Positions 6,744 through 15,397 of a stretch of 40,806 nt of DNA are shown piece by piece (within the stretch, counting starts at the first letter, position 1; each line of letters starts with the position of its first letter). The DNA lies in assembly GCF_003584015.1 (NCBI RefSeq), contig NZ_QXFM01000110.1:1-40806 (forward strand), in the 5' to 3' direction. This DNA comes from Aurantiacibacter xanthus (lineage in GTDB: Bacteria > Pseudomonadota > Alphaproteobacteria > Sphingomonadales > Sphingomonadaceae). The notes beneath the pieces were generated by a model. That model worked only from the letters and a program-made list of their open reading frames with translations, did not search any database and had not been told where the DNA came from. A program made the position numbers and the translations under genes.

Positions 6744-8762
6744 ATGAACGCTGTTACCGAAACCACCGCTGCCGAGCCTGTGTCGGGCGTCGAGATTTTC
6801 GTGCCCCTGAACAAGCTAAAGAAGTCTCCGCGCAATGCGCGCAAGGTGCCGCATGGGACAAGCGCCATAGAGGCGCTGGCTGCATCCATCGCGCACAAGG
6901 GACTGATTCAGAACCTTGTCGTGGAACCCGAAGTGAAGGACGATGGAACGCCAACCGACTTCTATTTCGTGACCGCTGGCGAAGGCCGCAGGGAGGCGAT
7001 GCTGCTGTGTGCCAAGCGCAGGACAATGAAGAAATCCGATCCGGTCCGCTGCTGGCTCGATACCGAAAACGATCCGTCCGAGATCAGTCTGGACGAGAAT
7101 GTGACCCGGACACCGATGCATCCCGCCGACCAGTTCGAGCGGTTCCGCGAGCTTTCCGAAACCAAGGGATGGGGCGCGCAGGAAATCGGCGCGCGGTTCG
7201 GTGTGTCCGCCCATGTGGTGAAGCAGCGGCTTCGCCTTGGTGCCGTGTCTCCCAAGCTGTTGCAGGTCTACCGCGAGGATGGGCTTACGCTGGACCAGTT
7301 GATGGCCTTTGCCATTACCGAGGACCACGAACGGCAGGAACAGGTATTCGAGAGCCTGCATCATAACCGCGAGCCGTGGATCATCCGGCGCGACCTGACC
7401 GCCGCCAATGTTCCCGGCCATGATCGCCGGGCGATCTTCGTGGGCGAAGCAGCCTATGAAGAAGCGGGCGGCACCATCATCCGCGACCTGTTTGCCGATG
7501 AAGGTGGCGGCTATTTCGAGGATGCGGGTTTGCTCGACATGCTTGCTATCGAGAAGCTGCGCGAGGTTGCCGCCGAAGTGCAGGCCGAAGGCTGGAAATG
7601 GGCCGAGGCGCATATCGACTATCCCCACGCGCATGGGATGCAGCGTGTCTATCCCGAACCCGTTGCCCTGTCCGATGAGGACGAGAAGCGGTTGGAAGCG
7701 GCATGGGTCGAATATGACCAGCTTGTCGAGGGTTTCGACTCCTATGACGAGATGCCCGAGGACGTGGCGGCAAAGGTCGAGGCGCTAGATGCGGAGATCG
7801 ACGCGATTTCCGACAAGCGTCATGCCTATGATGCCAATGTGATCGCGCGTGGCGGCGTGTTCGTTGTGCTCAACCATGACGGCACGGTCAGGATCGAGCG
7901 CGGTTTCATTCGTGCTGAGGATGAAGCGCTGGCCGATCCGCAGCCAGAAGGTGAAGTCATTGACCTTAAGGCGGTCGAGGATGAGCAGGCCGAAGGTGAT
8001 GAAGAAGTGCAGGACATCGAGGACGAGGAAGTCGGCAAGCCGATTTCCGAGGCCTTGACCCGCGACCTGTCCGCGCACCGGACGCTTGCCCTTCGCGTGG
8101 CGCTTGGCGAGCGGCCCGACATGGCGCTGATCGCGCTCACCCACACGCTGACCTCGCAACTGTTCTACAGCTATGCCGAGGCCGGTTGCCTTGAGGTTAG
8201 TCCGACCGTGACCCCGCTGGGCAGTCATGCGGACGGGATCGAGGATACACCGCTGGCGGCCAAGGCAAACGCGGCGCATGAGGCATGGGTCGAACGGATG
8301 CCGCGTGATGTGGCGGACCTGTGGACCTTCATCGTCGCACTAGACAATGAGGACCGGATGGGGCTGCTGGCGCATTGCGTATCCGGCACCTTCAACGCGT
8401 TGCGTCTGCCGTGGGATCGCAAGCCCCGGTCGTTGCAAGCCGCCGACAGGCTGGCAAGTGCGCTGACGCTGGACATGGCGAAGGACTGGACGCCCACCGT
8501 TGACAGCTATCTTGGCCGTGTCACCAAGGCGCATATCCTAGAAGCCGTGACCGAAGGCGTGTCGGAAGAAGCCGCCCGCCGGATCGCCGACATGAAGAAG
8601 CAGGACATGGCGCAGGCCGCCGAGCAGCTTCTGGCCGGAACTGGATGGTTGCCTACTGTCCTGCGGACGCCGGAGGCGGAAGCGGCTCAGCCATCCGACG
8701 CGGAGGCTCTCGAAGCGCCAACCGAGGATGGTGAAGACTTCTACGCCGTTGCCGCCGAATAG
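6744..8762 (+). CDS. Large ParB/RepB/Spo0J-like protein
   Basis: This 672-residue protein starts with a ParB/sulfiredoxin-like domain (about residues 15-115: PLNKLKKSPRNARK, LAASIAHKGLIQNLVV, TAGEGRREAM, LDENVTR). A helix-turn-helix follows near 145-165 (EIGARFGVSAHVVKQRLRLG). The middle and C-terminal parts are long and acidic (around 400-430, rich in Asp and Glu) and have no domain I recognise. Typical chromosomal ParB has about 300 residues, so this is the enlarged mobile-element form common in sphingomonads. ParB proteins act as CTP-dependent DNA clamps in partition; a role in maintenance or regulation of the element is inferred. No ParA partner is seen in the window. The ATG at 6744 has AAGGAGAAG upstream; a GTG directly before it is also possible. 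Confidence 0.85.
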   Translation: MNAVTETTAAEPVSGVEIFVPLNKLKKSPRNARKVPHGTSAIEALAASIAHKGLIQNLVVEPEVKDDGTPTDFYFVTAGEGRREAMLLCAKRRTMKKSDPVRCWLDTENDPSEISLDENVTRTPMHPADQFERFRELSETKGWGAQEIGARFGVSAHVVKQRLRLGAVSPKLLQVYREDGLTLDQLMAFAITEDHERQEQVFESLHHNREPWIIRRDLTAANVPGHDRRAIFVGEAAYEEAGGTIIRDLFADEGGGYFEDAGLLDMLAIEKLREVAAEVQAEGWKWAEAHIDYPHAHGMQRVYPEPVALSDEDEKRLEAAWVEYDQLVEGFDSYDEMPEDVAAKVEALDAEIDAISDKRHAYDANVIARGGVFVVLNHDGTVRIERGFIRAEDEALADPQPEGEVIDLKAVEDEQAEGDEEVQDIEDEEVGKPISEALTRDLSAHRTLALRVALGERPDMALIALTHTLTSQLFYSYAEAGCLEVSPTVTPLGSHADGIEDTPLAAKANAAHEAWVERMPRDVADLWTFIVALDNEDRMGLLAHCVSGTFNALRLPWDRKPRSLQAADRLASALTLDMAKDWTPTVDSYLGRVTKAHILEAVTEGVSEEAARRIADMKKQDMAQAAEQLLAGTGWLPTVLRTPEAEAAQPSDAEALEAPTEDGEDFYAVAAE

Positions 8763-8823
8763 CGGCATGAAGCCGGGGCTGCGCGAGCGGTCCCGGCTCT
8801 CTCTACCACTTTGGCGATAGCCG

Positions 8824-8856
8824 AAAAATTGCGGCCGCGCCCGATGGGGCGCGGCC
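8824..8856 (-). terminator. Intrinsic terminator for the permease/copper ATPase operon
   Basis: GGCCGCGCCC-gatg-GGGCGCGGCC is a perfect 10-bp stem. Read on the minus strand it is followed by GC and then AATTTTT, which makes a convincing terminator for the minus-strand operon whose last gene ends at 9011. On the plus strand no T-run follows, but the hairpin lies 70 bp after the ParB-like stop and may stabilise that transcript's end. Confidence 0.7.
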
Positions 8857-9010
8857 AGTTCCAGCAAACGGCTCATATTGGGCCGACAGGAGACTGTCTG
8901 CTTTTGACTGCCAAGCGCAGTATGCTGCCGATTCGGATGCGAACTACCGCGAATTGTCGGCTCGTCGTTTCTCGTAGCTGCTTGGCGCATTCCTATTTGC
9001 TGCACCTGGC

Positions 9011-10342
9011 TTACACCTGTTTTCGCAGGAAAAGGTGTTCTCCGAAAAAGACAACTGCGATTCCCAGCGCCGCAAAGAGGACGATCATCGCGTCGCTCTG
9101 CAACTTGGTCCAGGTGAAGGCTCCCAGAACGACCAGATCAGCCGCCAGCGCCGCCAGCAAAATCTCGGCACGCGCCCCGATCTCCTTGCGCAGGTTCCGC
9201 AGGACGCCCCAATGCACAAGCATGTCCATGACGAGGTAGAAGAACACGCCAAGGGCAGCGATGCGGGAAAGGTCGAACAGGACAGCAAGGACTCCGGCGA
9301 CCACCACCGTGTAGACCAACAGGTGGCTGCGCAGACTACCTTTCATCCCGAAGTGGCTGTGCGGGATCATCTTCATCTCGGTGAGCATTGTCAGCATGCG
9401 GGATACGGCGAACACGCTCGCCACGACGCCGGAAGCGGTGGCGGTAACGGCGATCACAATCGTGAACCAGAACCCGATGCGGCCAAGCGCGGGCTCGGCG
9501 GCTGCCGCCAGCGAGTAATCGCGCGCCGCCACGATTTCGTCGATGCCAAGGCTTGCCCCCACCGCGGCTGCAACAAGGAGATACGTCACGACGCAGATGC
9601 CGATGGCGATCATGATCGTGCGCCCGACATTGCGGTGCGGATCAACGATCTCGCCGCCGCTATTCGTGATTGTCGTGAAACCCTTGAAGGCAAGGATCGA
9701 GAAGGCGACGGACGCAACCATGCCCTCCCACCCGAATCCGCTTGTGGGCTTTGCAAAGGCTCCACCCGAAAACCCGCTCACCCAGAGCGCGGCGATTGCG
9801 AAGATCGCGATACCGCCAATCTTGATTGCTGACATGACAATCGAGACCATGCTCACCGAGCGATTGCCCGAAGCATTCACGAGATAGGCGAACACGATCA
9901 ACGCCAGGGCGAGTGCCGACTGCAGCAGACCATTGTCCTGCATCTCGAAGGGACGCAGCGCGTAGGTGGCAAATGTGCGCGCGACGAGGCTTTCGTTGAT
10001 CACCATTGAAAGCGCCATAAGCAGCGAAGCCGCAGCGGCTACGGTGCTTGGACCGTATGCCTTCTGCAGGATCATCGCGATGCCGCCTGACGAAGGCCAG
10101 GCGTTGGACATCTTTATGTAGCTGTATGCCGCCAGGGCAGTGACGATGGCACCGGCGATGAATGACAGCGGGAACAAGGGGCCGGCGAGTTCGGCGATCT
10201 GTCCGGTGAGGGCGAAGATACCCGCGCCGATCATCACTCCGGTGCCCATGGCGACAGCGCCGCCAAGCGTTATGCTTTCCTTCTCTTCCGATCCGCCGTG
10301 TGAATGCTGACCATCGGTGTGGTTTTGGTGCGCTTCCGTCAC
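9011..10342 (-). CDS. APC family permease with His-rich N-terminus
   Basis: This 443-residue polytopic inner-membrane protein belongs to the amino acid-polyamine-organocation (APC) superfamily. The first transmembrane segment carries the family motif region [21 protein letters not shown], and about 12 hydrophobic segments follow. The N-terminal tail ([17 protein letters not shown]) is rich in histidine, unlike ordinary amino acid permeases, and suggests cytosolic metal binding. It is the last gene of the copper operon. Its GTG start overlaps the stop of the copper ATPase by 4 bp, so translation is probably coupled. The transported substrate is unknown; a link to copper tolerance, perhaps supply or export of a copper-binding amino acid or thiol, is inferred only from context. 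Confidence 0.8.
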   Translation of the reverse strand: MTEAHQNHTDGQHSHGGSEEKESITLGGAVAMGTGVMIGAGIFALTGQIAELAGPLFPLSFIAGAIVTALAAYSYIKMSNAWPSSGGIAMILQKAYGPSTVAAAASLLMALSMVINESLVARTFATYALRPFEMQDNGLLQSALALALIVFAYLVNASGNRSVSMVSIVMSAIKIGGIAIFAIAALWVSGFSGGAFAKPTSGFGWEGMVASVAFSILAFKGFTTITNSGGEIVDPHRNVGRTIMIAIGICVVTYLLVAAAVGASLGIDEIVAARDYSLAAAAEPALGRIGFWFTIVIAVTATASGVVASVFAVSRMLTMLTEMKMIPHSHFGMKGSLRSHLLVYTVVVAGVLAVLFDLSRIAALGVFFYLVMDMLVHWGVLRNLRKEIGARAEILLAALAADLVVLGAFTWTKLQSDAMIVLFAALGIAVVFFGEHLFLRKQV

Positions 10343-12558
10343 AGCCTTGCCGTCCGCAACCGCAGGGAGTTGAGGACCACAGAGATCGAAGACGCACTCA
10401 TCGCAAAGGCAGCGAACATCGGACTGATGAGCATGCCCATGACCGGATAAAGCACCCCTGCGGCGACCGGCACGCCTGCAGCATTGTAGATCAGAGCAAA
10501 GAACAGGTTTTGCCGGATGTTGCCCATGGTCGCCTGGGCAAGTCGGCGGGCGCGAACAATCCCGTCGAGATTGCCCTTCACCAGAGTGATGCCCGCGCTT
10601 TCGATGGCGACATCCGCGCCGGTCCCCATGGCGATGCCGACATCGGCCTGTGCCAGAGCGGGGGCATCGTTAACGCCGTCGCCTGCCATGGCCACCCTTG
10701 CTCCACCATCCTGCAATTCGCGAATGATGCGGGCTTTGTCTTCGGGCAGCACGTCGGCACGGATTTCGTCAATGCCGAGCCGCGCGGCGACAGCCTTGGC
10801 CGTGCGTTCGTTGTCGCCCGTCGCCATAATGATGCGCAGGCCAAGCGTGTGCAGTGCCTTGAGCGCATCGGGCGTGGTTTCCTTGATCGGGTCAGCCACG
10901 CTGACGAGTCCGGCAATCGCTCCATCGATCGCTACGAACATCACAGTCTCGCCTTCGTCACGGCGCTGGTTGGCCTTTTCGACCAGATCACCGGCAGCCA
11001 AGCCAAGGTCTTCGATCATCGCCTTGTTTCCGAGCGATACCGCGTGCCCATCGACCTCGCCCTTCACACCCTTCCCGGTGACCGCCTCGAACTCCCTCGC
11101 CTCGACAAGGGAGATGGCTCGCTCCTCGGCACCATTCACGATGGCTTCTGCCAGGGGATGTTCGGAGCCGCGTTCGAGCGATGCGGCTACTCGCAATACT
11201 TCCTCCTCATCCTTTCCCGGCTGAGGGAGGACGGCGACAAGCTTAGGCTTGCCCTTGGTGAGCGTGCCGGTCTTGTCTACGATCAGAGTGTCGATCTTCT
11301 CGAACCGTTCCAGCGCTTCGGCGTTCTTGATCAGCACGCCTGCCTGCGCGCCCCTGCCGGTCGCCGTCATGATCGACATGGGAGTGGCCAGGCCAAGCGC
11401 ACAGGGGCAGGCAATGATGAGAACGGCTACGGCGGCGACCAGGGCATAGGCCAGGGTGGGTTCTGGTCCCCAGATGGCCCATGCGATGAATGCGAGCACG
11501 GCAATACCGATGACCGCCGGGACGAACCAGCCTGCGACCTTGTCTGCATATTTCTGGATCGGCGCGCGCGAACGCTGTGCGGCTGCCACCATCTCCACGA
11601 TCTGCGAGAGCATGGTGTCCGATCCAACCCGCTTGGCTTCGATCACGAGGCTGCCAGTGCCGTTGATCGTTGCTCCGGTGACGGGATCGCCTACGACCTT
11701 CTCGACCGGGACCGGTTCGCCCGTAATCATGCTTTCATCGACGGACGACCGACCATCGACCACTTCGCCGTCAACCGGCACCTTGTCGCCCGGTCGCACG
11801 CGCAGGCGGTCGCCCACATGGACGTGTTCGAGCGGGATCTCCTCCTCGCTGCCATCATCACGGATGACCCGCGCGGTCTTCGCCGCAAGGTCGAGGAGCG
11901 CGCGGATTGCCTTGCCTGTCCCTTCGCGGGCGCGCAGTTCCATGACCTGCCCCAACAGGACCAGCGTCACGATAACCGCCGCCGCTTCAAAATAGACCCC
12001 GACATGGTCTTCCGCATCGCGGAAGCCGTCAGGGAAAATATCGGGTGCGATTACCGCGACCACGCTGAACGCATAGGCTGACACCACACCCATGCCGATC
12101 AGCGAGAACATATTGAGGTTGCGCGTGCGGAACGAGTTCCAGCCCCGGACCAGGAAGGGCCATCCGCACCACAGCACCACAGGCGTGCCGAGGACCAGCT
12201 CGATCCAGACGGTGGTGCGCTCCCCAAAGACCTCGCGGATGCCCGATAGCCCGACCAGCGGCCCCATGGTCAGGACCAGCAAGGGGACGGTCAAAATCGC
12301 GCCAACCCAGAAGCGGTGCGTGAAATCAACAAGTTCGGGATTGGGGCCTTCCTCGACCATTGTGGCCGAATCCAGTTCCAGCCCCATGCCGCATATCGGG
12401 CAGGAACCCTGGTGCGTCTGCCGCACCTGCGGATGCATCGGGCAAGTGTATACCGTTCCCTCGTATCCTTGGGGGACGGTGTCGTAACGCCCGTCACTTG
12501 GAGCATCTTTGTCAGCGTGATGACTGCAATGCCCGGCGTGTTCGTGATCGTGAGCCAT
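10339..12558 (-). CDS. Copper-type heavy-metal P-type ATPase
   Basis: This P1B-type ATPase of 739 residues exports monovalent copper (or silver) from the cytosol. It begins with a His-rich tail ([18 protein letters not shown]) and a small heavy-metal-binding domain ([20 protein letters not shown], about residues 35-63), not a ferredoxin-like CxxC domain. The membrane metal site is [11 protein letters not shown] near 384, the phosphorylation site is [10 protein letters not shown] near 426, the HP motif HPLAEAI lies near 466, and the hinge [10 protein letters not shown] near 626. [11 protein letters not shown] is the actuator loop. The ATG at 12558 has GAGGAG nine bases upstream and is preferred to a TTG at 12591. 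The CPC motif and the neighbouring multicopper oxidase support copper as the substrate. Confidence 0.93.
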   Translation of the reverse strand: MAHDHEHAGHCSHHADKDAPSDGRYDTVPQGYEGTVYTCPMHPQVRQTHQGSCPICGMGLELDSATMVEEGPNPELVDFTHRFWVGAILTVPLLVLTMGPLVGLSGIREVFGERTTVWIELVLGTPVVLWCGWPFLVRGWNSFRTRNLNMFSLIGMGVVSAYAFSVVAVIAPDIFPDGFRDAEDHVGVYFEAAAVIVTLVLLGQVMELRAREGTGKAIRALLDLAAKTARVIRDDGSEEEIPLEHVHVGDRLRVRPGDKVPVDGEVVDGRSSVDESMITGEPVPVEKVVGDPVTGATINGTGSLVIEAKRVGSDTMLSQIVEMVAAAQRSRAPIQKYADKVAGWFVPAVIGIAVLAFIAWAIWGPEPTLAYALVAAVAVLIIACPCALGLATPMSIMTATGRGAQAGVLIKNAEALERFEKIDTLIVDKTGTLTKGKPKLVAVLPQPGKDEEEVLRVAASLERGSEHPLAEAIVNGAEERAISLVEAREFEAVTGKGVKGEVDGHAVSLGNKAMIEDLGLAAGDLVEKANQRRDEGETVMFVAIDGAIAGLVSVADPIKETTPDALKALHTLGLRIIMATGDNERTAKAVAARLGIDEIRADVLPEDKARIIRELQDGGARVAMAGDGVNDAPALAQADVGIAMGTGADVAIESAGITLVKGNLDGIVRARRLAQATMGNIRQNLFFALIYNAAGVPVAAGVLYPVMGMLISPMFAAFAMSASSISVVLNSLRLRTARL

Positions 12559-12587
12559 ATCGGAGAGCTCCTCGACTCCGCGCGGTC

Positions 12588-12851
12588 TCAACCGGCGCGG
12601 CGACTGAAATGGTTATACAACGGCACCAGCAGGATTGCAGCATAGAGGAAACTTCCCACGGCTCCGGCGATGAAGCCGGAAAGGGTCAACCACTCGAATC
12701 CCGGCAAGAGTGTTGCCCAAGCGCGGTGCATGTGCATCTGCTCAGGCGCCCCCAGGCCGAAGGCGATGCAGGCGAAGTAGGTGATCAGGAGGAACAGGCT
12801 GAGCGTCCTGCCCCAGGCCCTGATGCTTTGGCCAATCGCGGATTTCGCCAT
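12588..12851 (-). CDS. DUF5676 family small membrane protein
   Basis: This 87-residue protein has two hydrophobic segments, [18 protein letters not shown] and [20 protein letters not shown]. Between them is a conserved-looking [18 protein letters not shown] stretch and it ends in PLYNHFSRR. That is the pattern of the DUF5676 family, small two-helix inner-membrane proteins often found beside copper or other metal resistance genes. The biochemical role is unknown. The Met/His pair between the helices could contact copper. AAGGAAAAG precedes the ATG. The gene ends 29 bp before the ATPase start and is probably co-transcribed with it. A 124-bp gap upstream shows no gene. Confidence 0.8.
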   Translation of the reverse strand: MAKSAIGQSIRAWGRTLSLFLLITYFACIAFGLGAPEQMHMHRAWATLLPGFEWLTLSGFIAGAVGSFLYAAILLVPLYNHFSRRAG

Positions 12852-12975
12852 TGTTCTTTTCCTTCTCGATCTGCTTTGGCGGCGTCAGGGACTTGCCTGA
12901 ACAGCCACTCTACGGAGAGAGCGAGCGCCGTGATCTCATTTTCAGGCGCTCGCCCCATGTCCGTCCCCTGACGAC

Positions 12976-13335
12976 TTAGCCGGGGGTGTGGCCTTCGTGG
13001 GCCGAATGATCCTGCGGGGCAGGATCGCTCTGGGGAGCGTCGGTCTGACCTTCGGTCGCGCTGGGTTGGGCGGCCTGGCCGTGGTCCATTGTGCCATGCT
13101 GCATCTGGCTGTGATTCATGTTCGCATGGTCCATGTGGCCGTGCTCCATCATCTGGCAGGTCATCGTGCCGTCTTCGCCGCGCATCATCATGCCGTGCAT
13201 CCGCTCGCCGTTGTGCGTCATTTCACACATCTGCGGCTGTTCGGCTTGGGCTGGTATATCCTGGTCTTGCGCTGCAAGCGGTCCAGCAAACATGCTTCCC
13301 GCAGCCAGTGCCATAATCAATCGCTTCATTGTCAT
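12976..13335 (-). CDS. Secreted Met/His-rich copper-binding protein
   Basis: This 119-residue protein has an N-terminal signal peptide (MTMKRLIMALAAGSMFAGPLAAQ) and a mature part packed with methionine and histidine. MCEMTHNGERMHGMMMRGEDG is followed by repeated MDH, MNH and MQH units (GHMDHANMNHSQMQHGTMDHG) and a loose tail. Such Met/His clusters bind Cu(I) and Cu(II) in periplasmic copper-handling proteins. It has no recognised enzymatic domain, so it is best seen as a periplasmic copper sponge or chaperone. It starts 12 bp after the DUF411 gene. A second ATG two codons in (MKRLIM) is an equally plausible start. Confidence 0.75.
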   Translation of the reverse strand: MTMKRLIMALAAGSMFAGPLAAQDQDIPAQAEQPQMCEMTHNGERMHGMMMRGEDGTMTCQMMEHGHMDHANMNHSQMQHGTMDHGQAAQPSATEGQTDAPQSDPAPQDHSAHEGHTPG

Positions 13336-13347
13336 TCTCTTTCGGTT

Positions 13348-13812
13348 CTATTCGTAACTGGCAAACACGCTGCGACCGGCGCTGCCGAAAGCGATCACCT
13401 GGTAGGGTTGCGTGCGATCACCCATCTCCATCCCCGGCGAGCCGATCGGCATTCCGGGAACCGCGAGACCTTCAACGCCCTCTGGTCGCTCGCGCAGGAG
13501 GCGGGCAATATCCGCCGCCGGGACGTGACCTTCGATGACATATCCATCGACCACCATGGTGTGACATGATCGCAAATCGACCGGCACACCTTCGCGGTCC
13601 TTGATCGCGCCAATGTCCGAACGCTCTTTCACAGCGATCTCTGCCTGCATGCCCGCATGGACATGATTGGCCCACTCTTCGCAGCACCCGCAATTCGGAT
13701 CGCGGAACATCGTGTAGCTCGCCGCCTGGGCAGCATTGGAGCAGGCCGCGAGCGCCATCAGCAGTGCAGGAGCCATTGATCGACGCAGTGAGATGATGGG
13801 TGAAAGTGTCAT
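13348..13812 (-). CDS. DUF411 family metal-binding protein
   Basis: This 154-residue exported protein has an N-terminal signal or lipoprotein-like segment (ALLMALAACSNAAQA; the Cys may be a lipobox). A DUF411 domain follows: YTMFRDPNCGCCEEWANHV, VPVDLRSCHTMVVDGYVIEGHVPAADI, LAVPGMPIGSPGME. DUF411 proteins are small periplasmic proteins regularly found in copper and silver resistance clusters. The CGCC and the SCHT cysteine are the likely metal ligands. The exact role is not established. An ATG at 13812 with GGAG upstream is the clear start. The gene lies between the DUF2231 and Met/His-rich genes in the same direction. Confidence 0.88.
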   Translation of the reverse strand: MTLSPIISLRRSMAPALLMALAACSNAAQAASYTMFRDPNCGCCEEWANHVHAGMQAEIAVKERSDIGAIKDREGVPVDLRSCHTMVVDGYVIEGHVPAADIARLLRERPEGVEGLAVPGMPIGSPGMEMGDRTQPYQVIAFGSAGRSVFASYE

Positions 13813-13833
13813 AGGAACTTACTCCAATTCTAA

Positions 13834-14544
13834 TCAGCGCAGGCCGAGATGGTTGGGGCCGAACACCATTTCTCCGCCGAGGTAACCCTGGGCGACGATA
13901 GCGACCGCAAGAACGAGCAGGACCACCCGAAGCGCCTTTCTGCGTTCGCTTCTGAACGCGAGCCAGGTAGCGAGTAACGCCAGTGCGGCGATTGCGGTCC
14001 CGTTCCAGCGGTGAAGGCCGAGTGTCTCTGATCGGTCGGAAAGCCGCCAGCCTCCCGCGGTCCATCCCAAGAGCGCAGCGACGACCGCCCCAGCCGCGCC
14101 ACCGGCAACGAGGAAGCGGGAGGTCACCTCCAGGCCAATGGAGGGGCGCACCAGCAACATGAGTTCGGCGATTGCTGCGGCCAGCAACAATGCGATCGGG
14201 AAATGCGCAGCGACCGGGTGCAGCCGCCCAAGCACATCGATTACAGATGTGGCGCGGTTCTCTGCAATTGCCGCTGCCATCGCCTGCTCGGGCGTCAGAC
14301 TCGCTTCGGCTGGCGCAACTGCGGGAGCGACTTCGCCATCGTGATGGTCAAGCATGCCGGTATCGTGGTGATCGTCTCCGGCATGGTGTTCGGCGTCAGC
14401 GTCGTGCCCCATCTCCACCTGCACCATTTCGGCATCAGTCATGTCCTGCTGGTGTTCTTCGTGGGCAGTGACAGGAGGTGCCAATGCAATCGAGAGGCCA
14501 ATTGCCAATACAGGCAGGACCAGTCGTCGAAATCTTGCAATCAT
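13834..14544 (-). CDS. DUF2231-like membrane protein with His-rich exported domain
   Basis: This protein of about 236 residues has a signal or first membrane segment (LVLPVLAIGLSIALAPPVTA). A strongly histidine- and aspartate-rich region follows (HHAGDDHHDTGMLDHHDGE, about residues 55-75). The C-terminal half has four hydrophobic segments beginning GRLHPVAAHFPIALLLAA, the signature region of DUF2231 membrane proteins. The His-rich part is likely to bind copper in the periplasm. It is the first gene of the minus-strand copper operon. ATGs at 14553 and 14544 are both possible; AAGGG lies nine bases before 14544, so that one is preferred. Its transcript should begin near 14574 from the ECF-type promoter described separately. 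Confidence 0.7.
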   Translation of the reverse strand: MIARFRRLVLPVLAIGLSIALAPPVTAHEEHQQDMTDAEMVQVEMGHDADAEHHAGDDHHDTGMLDHHDGEVAPAVAPAEASLTPEQAMAAAIAENRATSVIDVLGRLHPVAAHFPIALLLAAAIAELMLLVRPSIGLEVTSRFLVAGGAAGAVVAALLGWTAGGWRLSDRSETLGLHRWNGTAIAALALLATWLAFRSERRKALRVVLLVLAVAIVAQGYLGGEMVFGPNHLGLR

Positions 14545-14580
14545 GTTTGCCATCCCTTGGTCAGGCGAGATAACCAGTCC

Positions 14581-14607
14581 TACGAATGACGGGCCGCCAG
14601 CCCTCAA
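14581..14607 (-). promoter_or_regulatory. Predicted ECF-sigma promoter of the minus-strand copper operon
   Basis: Read on the minus strand, TTGAGGG (14607-14601), 16 bases, then CGTA (14584-14581) form an ECF-type -35/-10 pair. Its -35 element is one arm of the inverted repeat CCCTCAAGAAAAATTGAGGG (14601-14620), whose other arm is the -35 of the opposite promoter. The predicted transcript start near 14574 gives a leader of about 30 bases to the DUF2231 gene. Confidence 0.75.
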
Positions 14608-14613
14608 GAAAAA

Positions 14614-14640
14614 TTGAGGGGCGCTGCGCCAGCATGCGTA
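14614..14640 (+). promoter_or_regulatory. Predicted ECF-sigma promoter of the sensor/sigma/CopAB operon
   Basis: TTGAGGG (14614-14620), exactly 16 bases, then CGTA (14637-14640) mirror the opposing promoter with the same spacing. The downstream bases TGTC resemble the GGAC after the other -10. The transcript would start near 14647, ahead of a GGGAAG ribosome binding site and the ATG at 14670. The sigma factor encoded in this operon is the natural reader, giving positive autoregulation. Confidence 0.75.
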
Positions 14641-14669
14641 TGTCAGGGCAAGAACGGGAAGAATTGCAT

Positions 14670-14954
14670 ATGCACCATGACGATCATCTGGACAGGGCGC
14701 TCAAGTCCCTCGGCAATGTCGCGGCGCCCTCAATGTCTGGCGACTTCATGGATGGCGTGTGGCTGCGAGCCGGGCAGATGGAGCAAGCTGCGGGCCAGCG
14801 CCGCCGCCTGGCCTTGATGGCTGGCATGGCATTTATCGGGCTTGGAACGGGAATTGGCGTGGTCCAGGCTCCTGCCTCGGCCGAGCCTGCCCAGTATCAA
14901 TTGATTGACGGGGCCGATCTCTCCCCGTCTGCACTTCTTCATGTCGAACCATGA
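14670..14954 (+). CDS. CnrY-like membrane anti-sigma factor (predicted)
   Basis: This 94-residue protein has a short cytosolic N-terminal part (about 45 residues, MHHDDHLDRALKSLGNVAAP), one transmembrane helix (about 47-66, LALMAGMAFIGLGTGIGVV) and a short periplasmic tail. Size, topology and position match CnrY, the 95-residue anti-sigma of the nickel/cobalt system of Cupriavidus, which holds the sigma factor at the membrane. Direct sequence similarity cannot be judged by eye, so the assignment rests on architecture and operon order (anti-sigma, sensor, sigma). The ATG at 14670 has GGGAAG upstream; the longer frame from 14586 starts upstream of the predicted promoter and is rejected. The gene overlaps the sensor gene by 4 bp. 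Confidence 0.65.
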   Translation: MHHDDHLDRALKSLGNVAAPSMSGDFMDGVWLRAGQMEQAAGQRRRLALMAGMAFIGLGTGIGVVQAPASAEPAQYQLIDGADLSPSALLHVEP

Positions 14955-15391
14955 AGTTCGGCATTCTCCAGATCATGGCCGGTGTTCTGCTGGCGATAGC
15001 TGCCGGTTGCATCGGCGCGTTCGCAGCGGGTGAGTGGCGTGACGGCGAACAAGGCCAGGGATTGCATGCCTTTGTCCACGACAAGCTCGATCTCGATGCG
15101 GAGCAATCCGCGGCGCTTGAACAGCTGGAAGCCGACTTCGCCATCGAACGCCGACAGCTGGAGCTTTCCCTGCGTGCGGAGAATGCGCAGCTCGCAGCCG
15201 CGATGGATGAGGAGCACGAATACGGACCGCAAGTCTCCGTGGCGATCGACAACGTCCACGCCGCAATGGGTGACTTGCAGAAAGCGACAGTGCGCCATGT
15301 CTTTGCCATGCGCGACTTGCTGACTGAAGAGCAGCGGGCTCAATTCGACAGGCAGGTCTCGGCATCCCTCACCGGCGAAACCGGCGAATGA
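14951..15391 (+). CDS. CnrX-like periplasmic metal sensor
   Basis: This 146-residue protein has one N-terminal membrane anchor (about 5-26) and a helical periplasmic domain of the heavy-metal-sensor (CnrX/CzcI, CpxP-like) type. The five metal-site residues reported for CnrX (His42, His46, Glu63, His119, Met123) have equivalents with one constant shift of three: His39, His43, Glu60, His116 and Met120. They lie in LHAFVHDKL, ALEQLE and VRHVFAM. In CnrX this site releases the anti-sigma factor when metal binds. Here copper is the likely inducer from context, although the ligand set is that of a nickel/cobalt sensor. The ATG overlaps the previous stop (ATGA), so the two are probably translated together. 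Confidence 0.8.
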   Translation: MKFGILQIMAGVLLAIAAGCIGAFAAGEWRDGEQGQGLHAFVHDKLDLDAEQSAALEQLEADFAIERRQLELSLRAENAQLAAAMDEEHEYGPQVSVAIDNVHAAMGDLQKATVRHVFAMRDLLTEEQRAQFDRQVSASLTGETGE

Positions 15392-15397
15392 ACGGCG

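Noticed and set aside
10300-12081. A 593-codon open frame on the plus strand opposite the copper ATPase
   Set aside because: It is an antisense shadow of a gene with all P-type ATPase motifs; the product is low-complexity and has no recognisable domain or ribosome binding site.
14727-14733. CCCTCAA inside the CnrY-like gene, a possible minus-strand -35
   Set aside because: There is no CGTA at the required distance on the minus strand.
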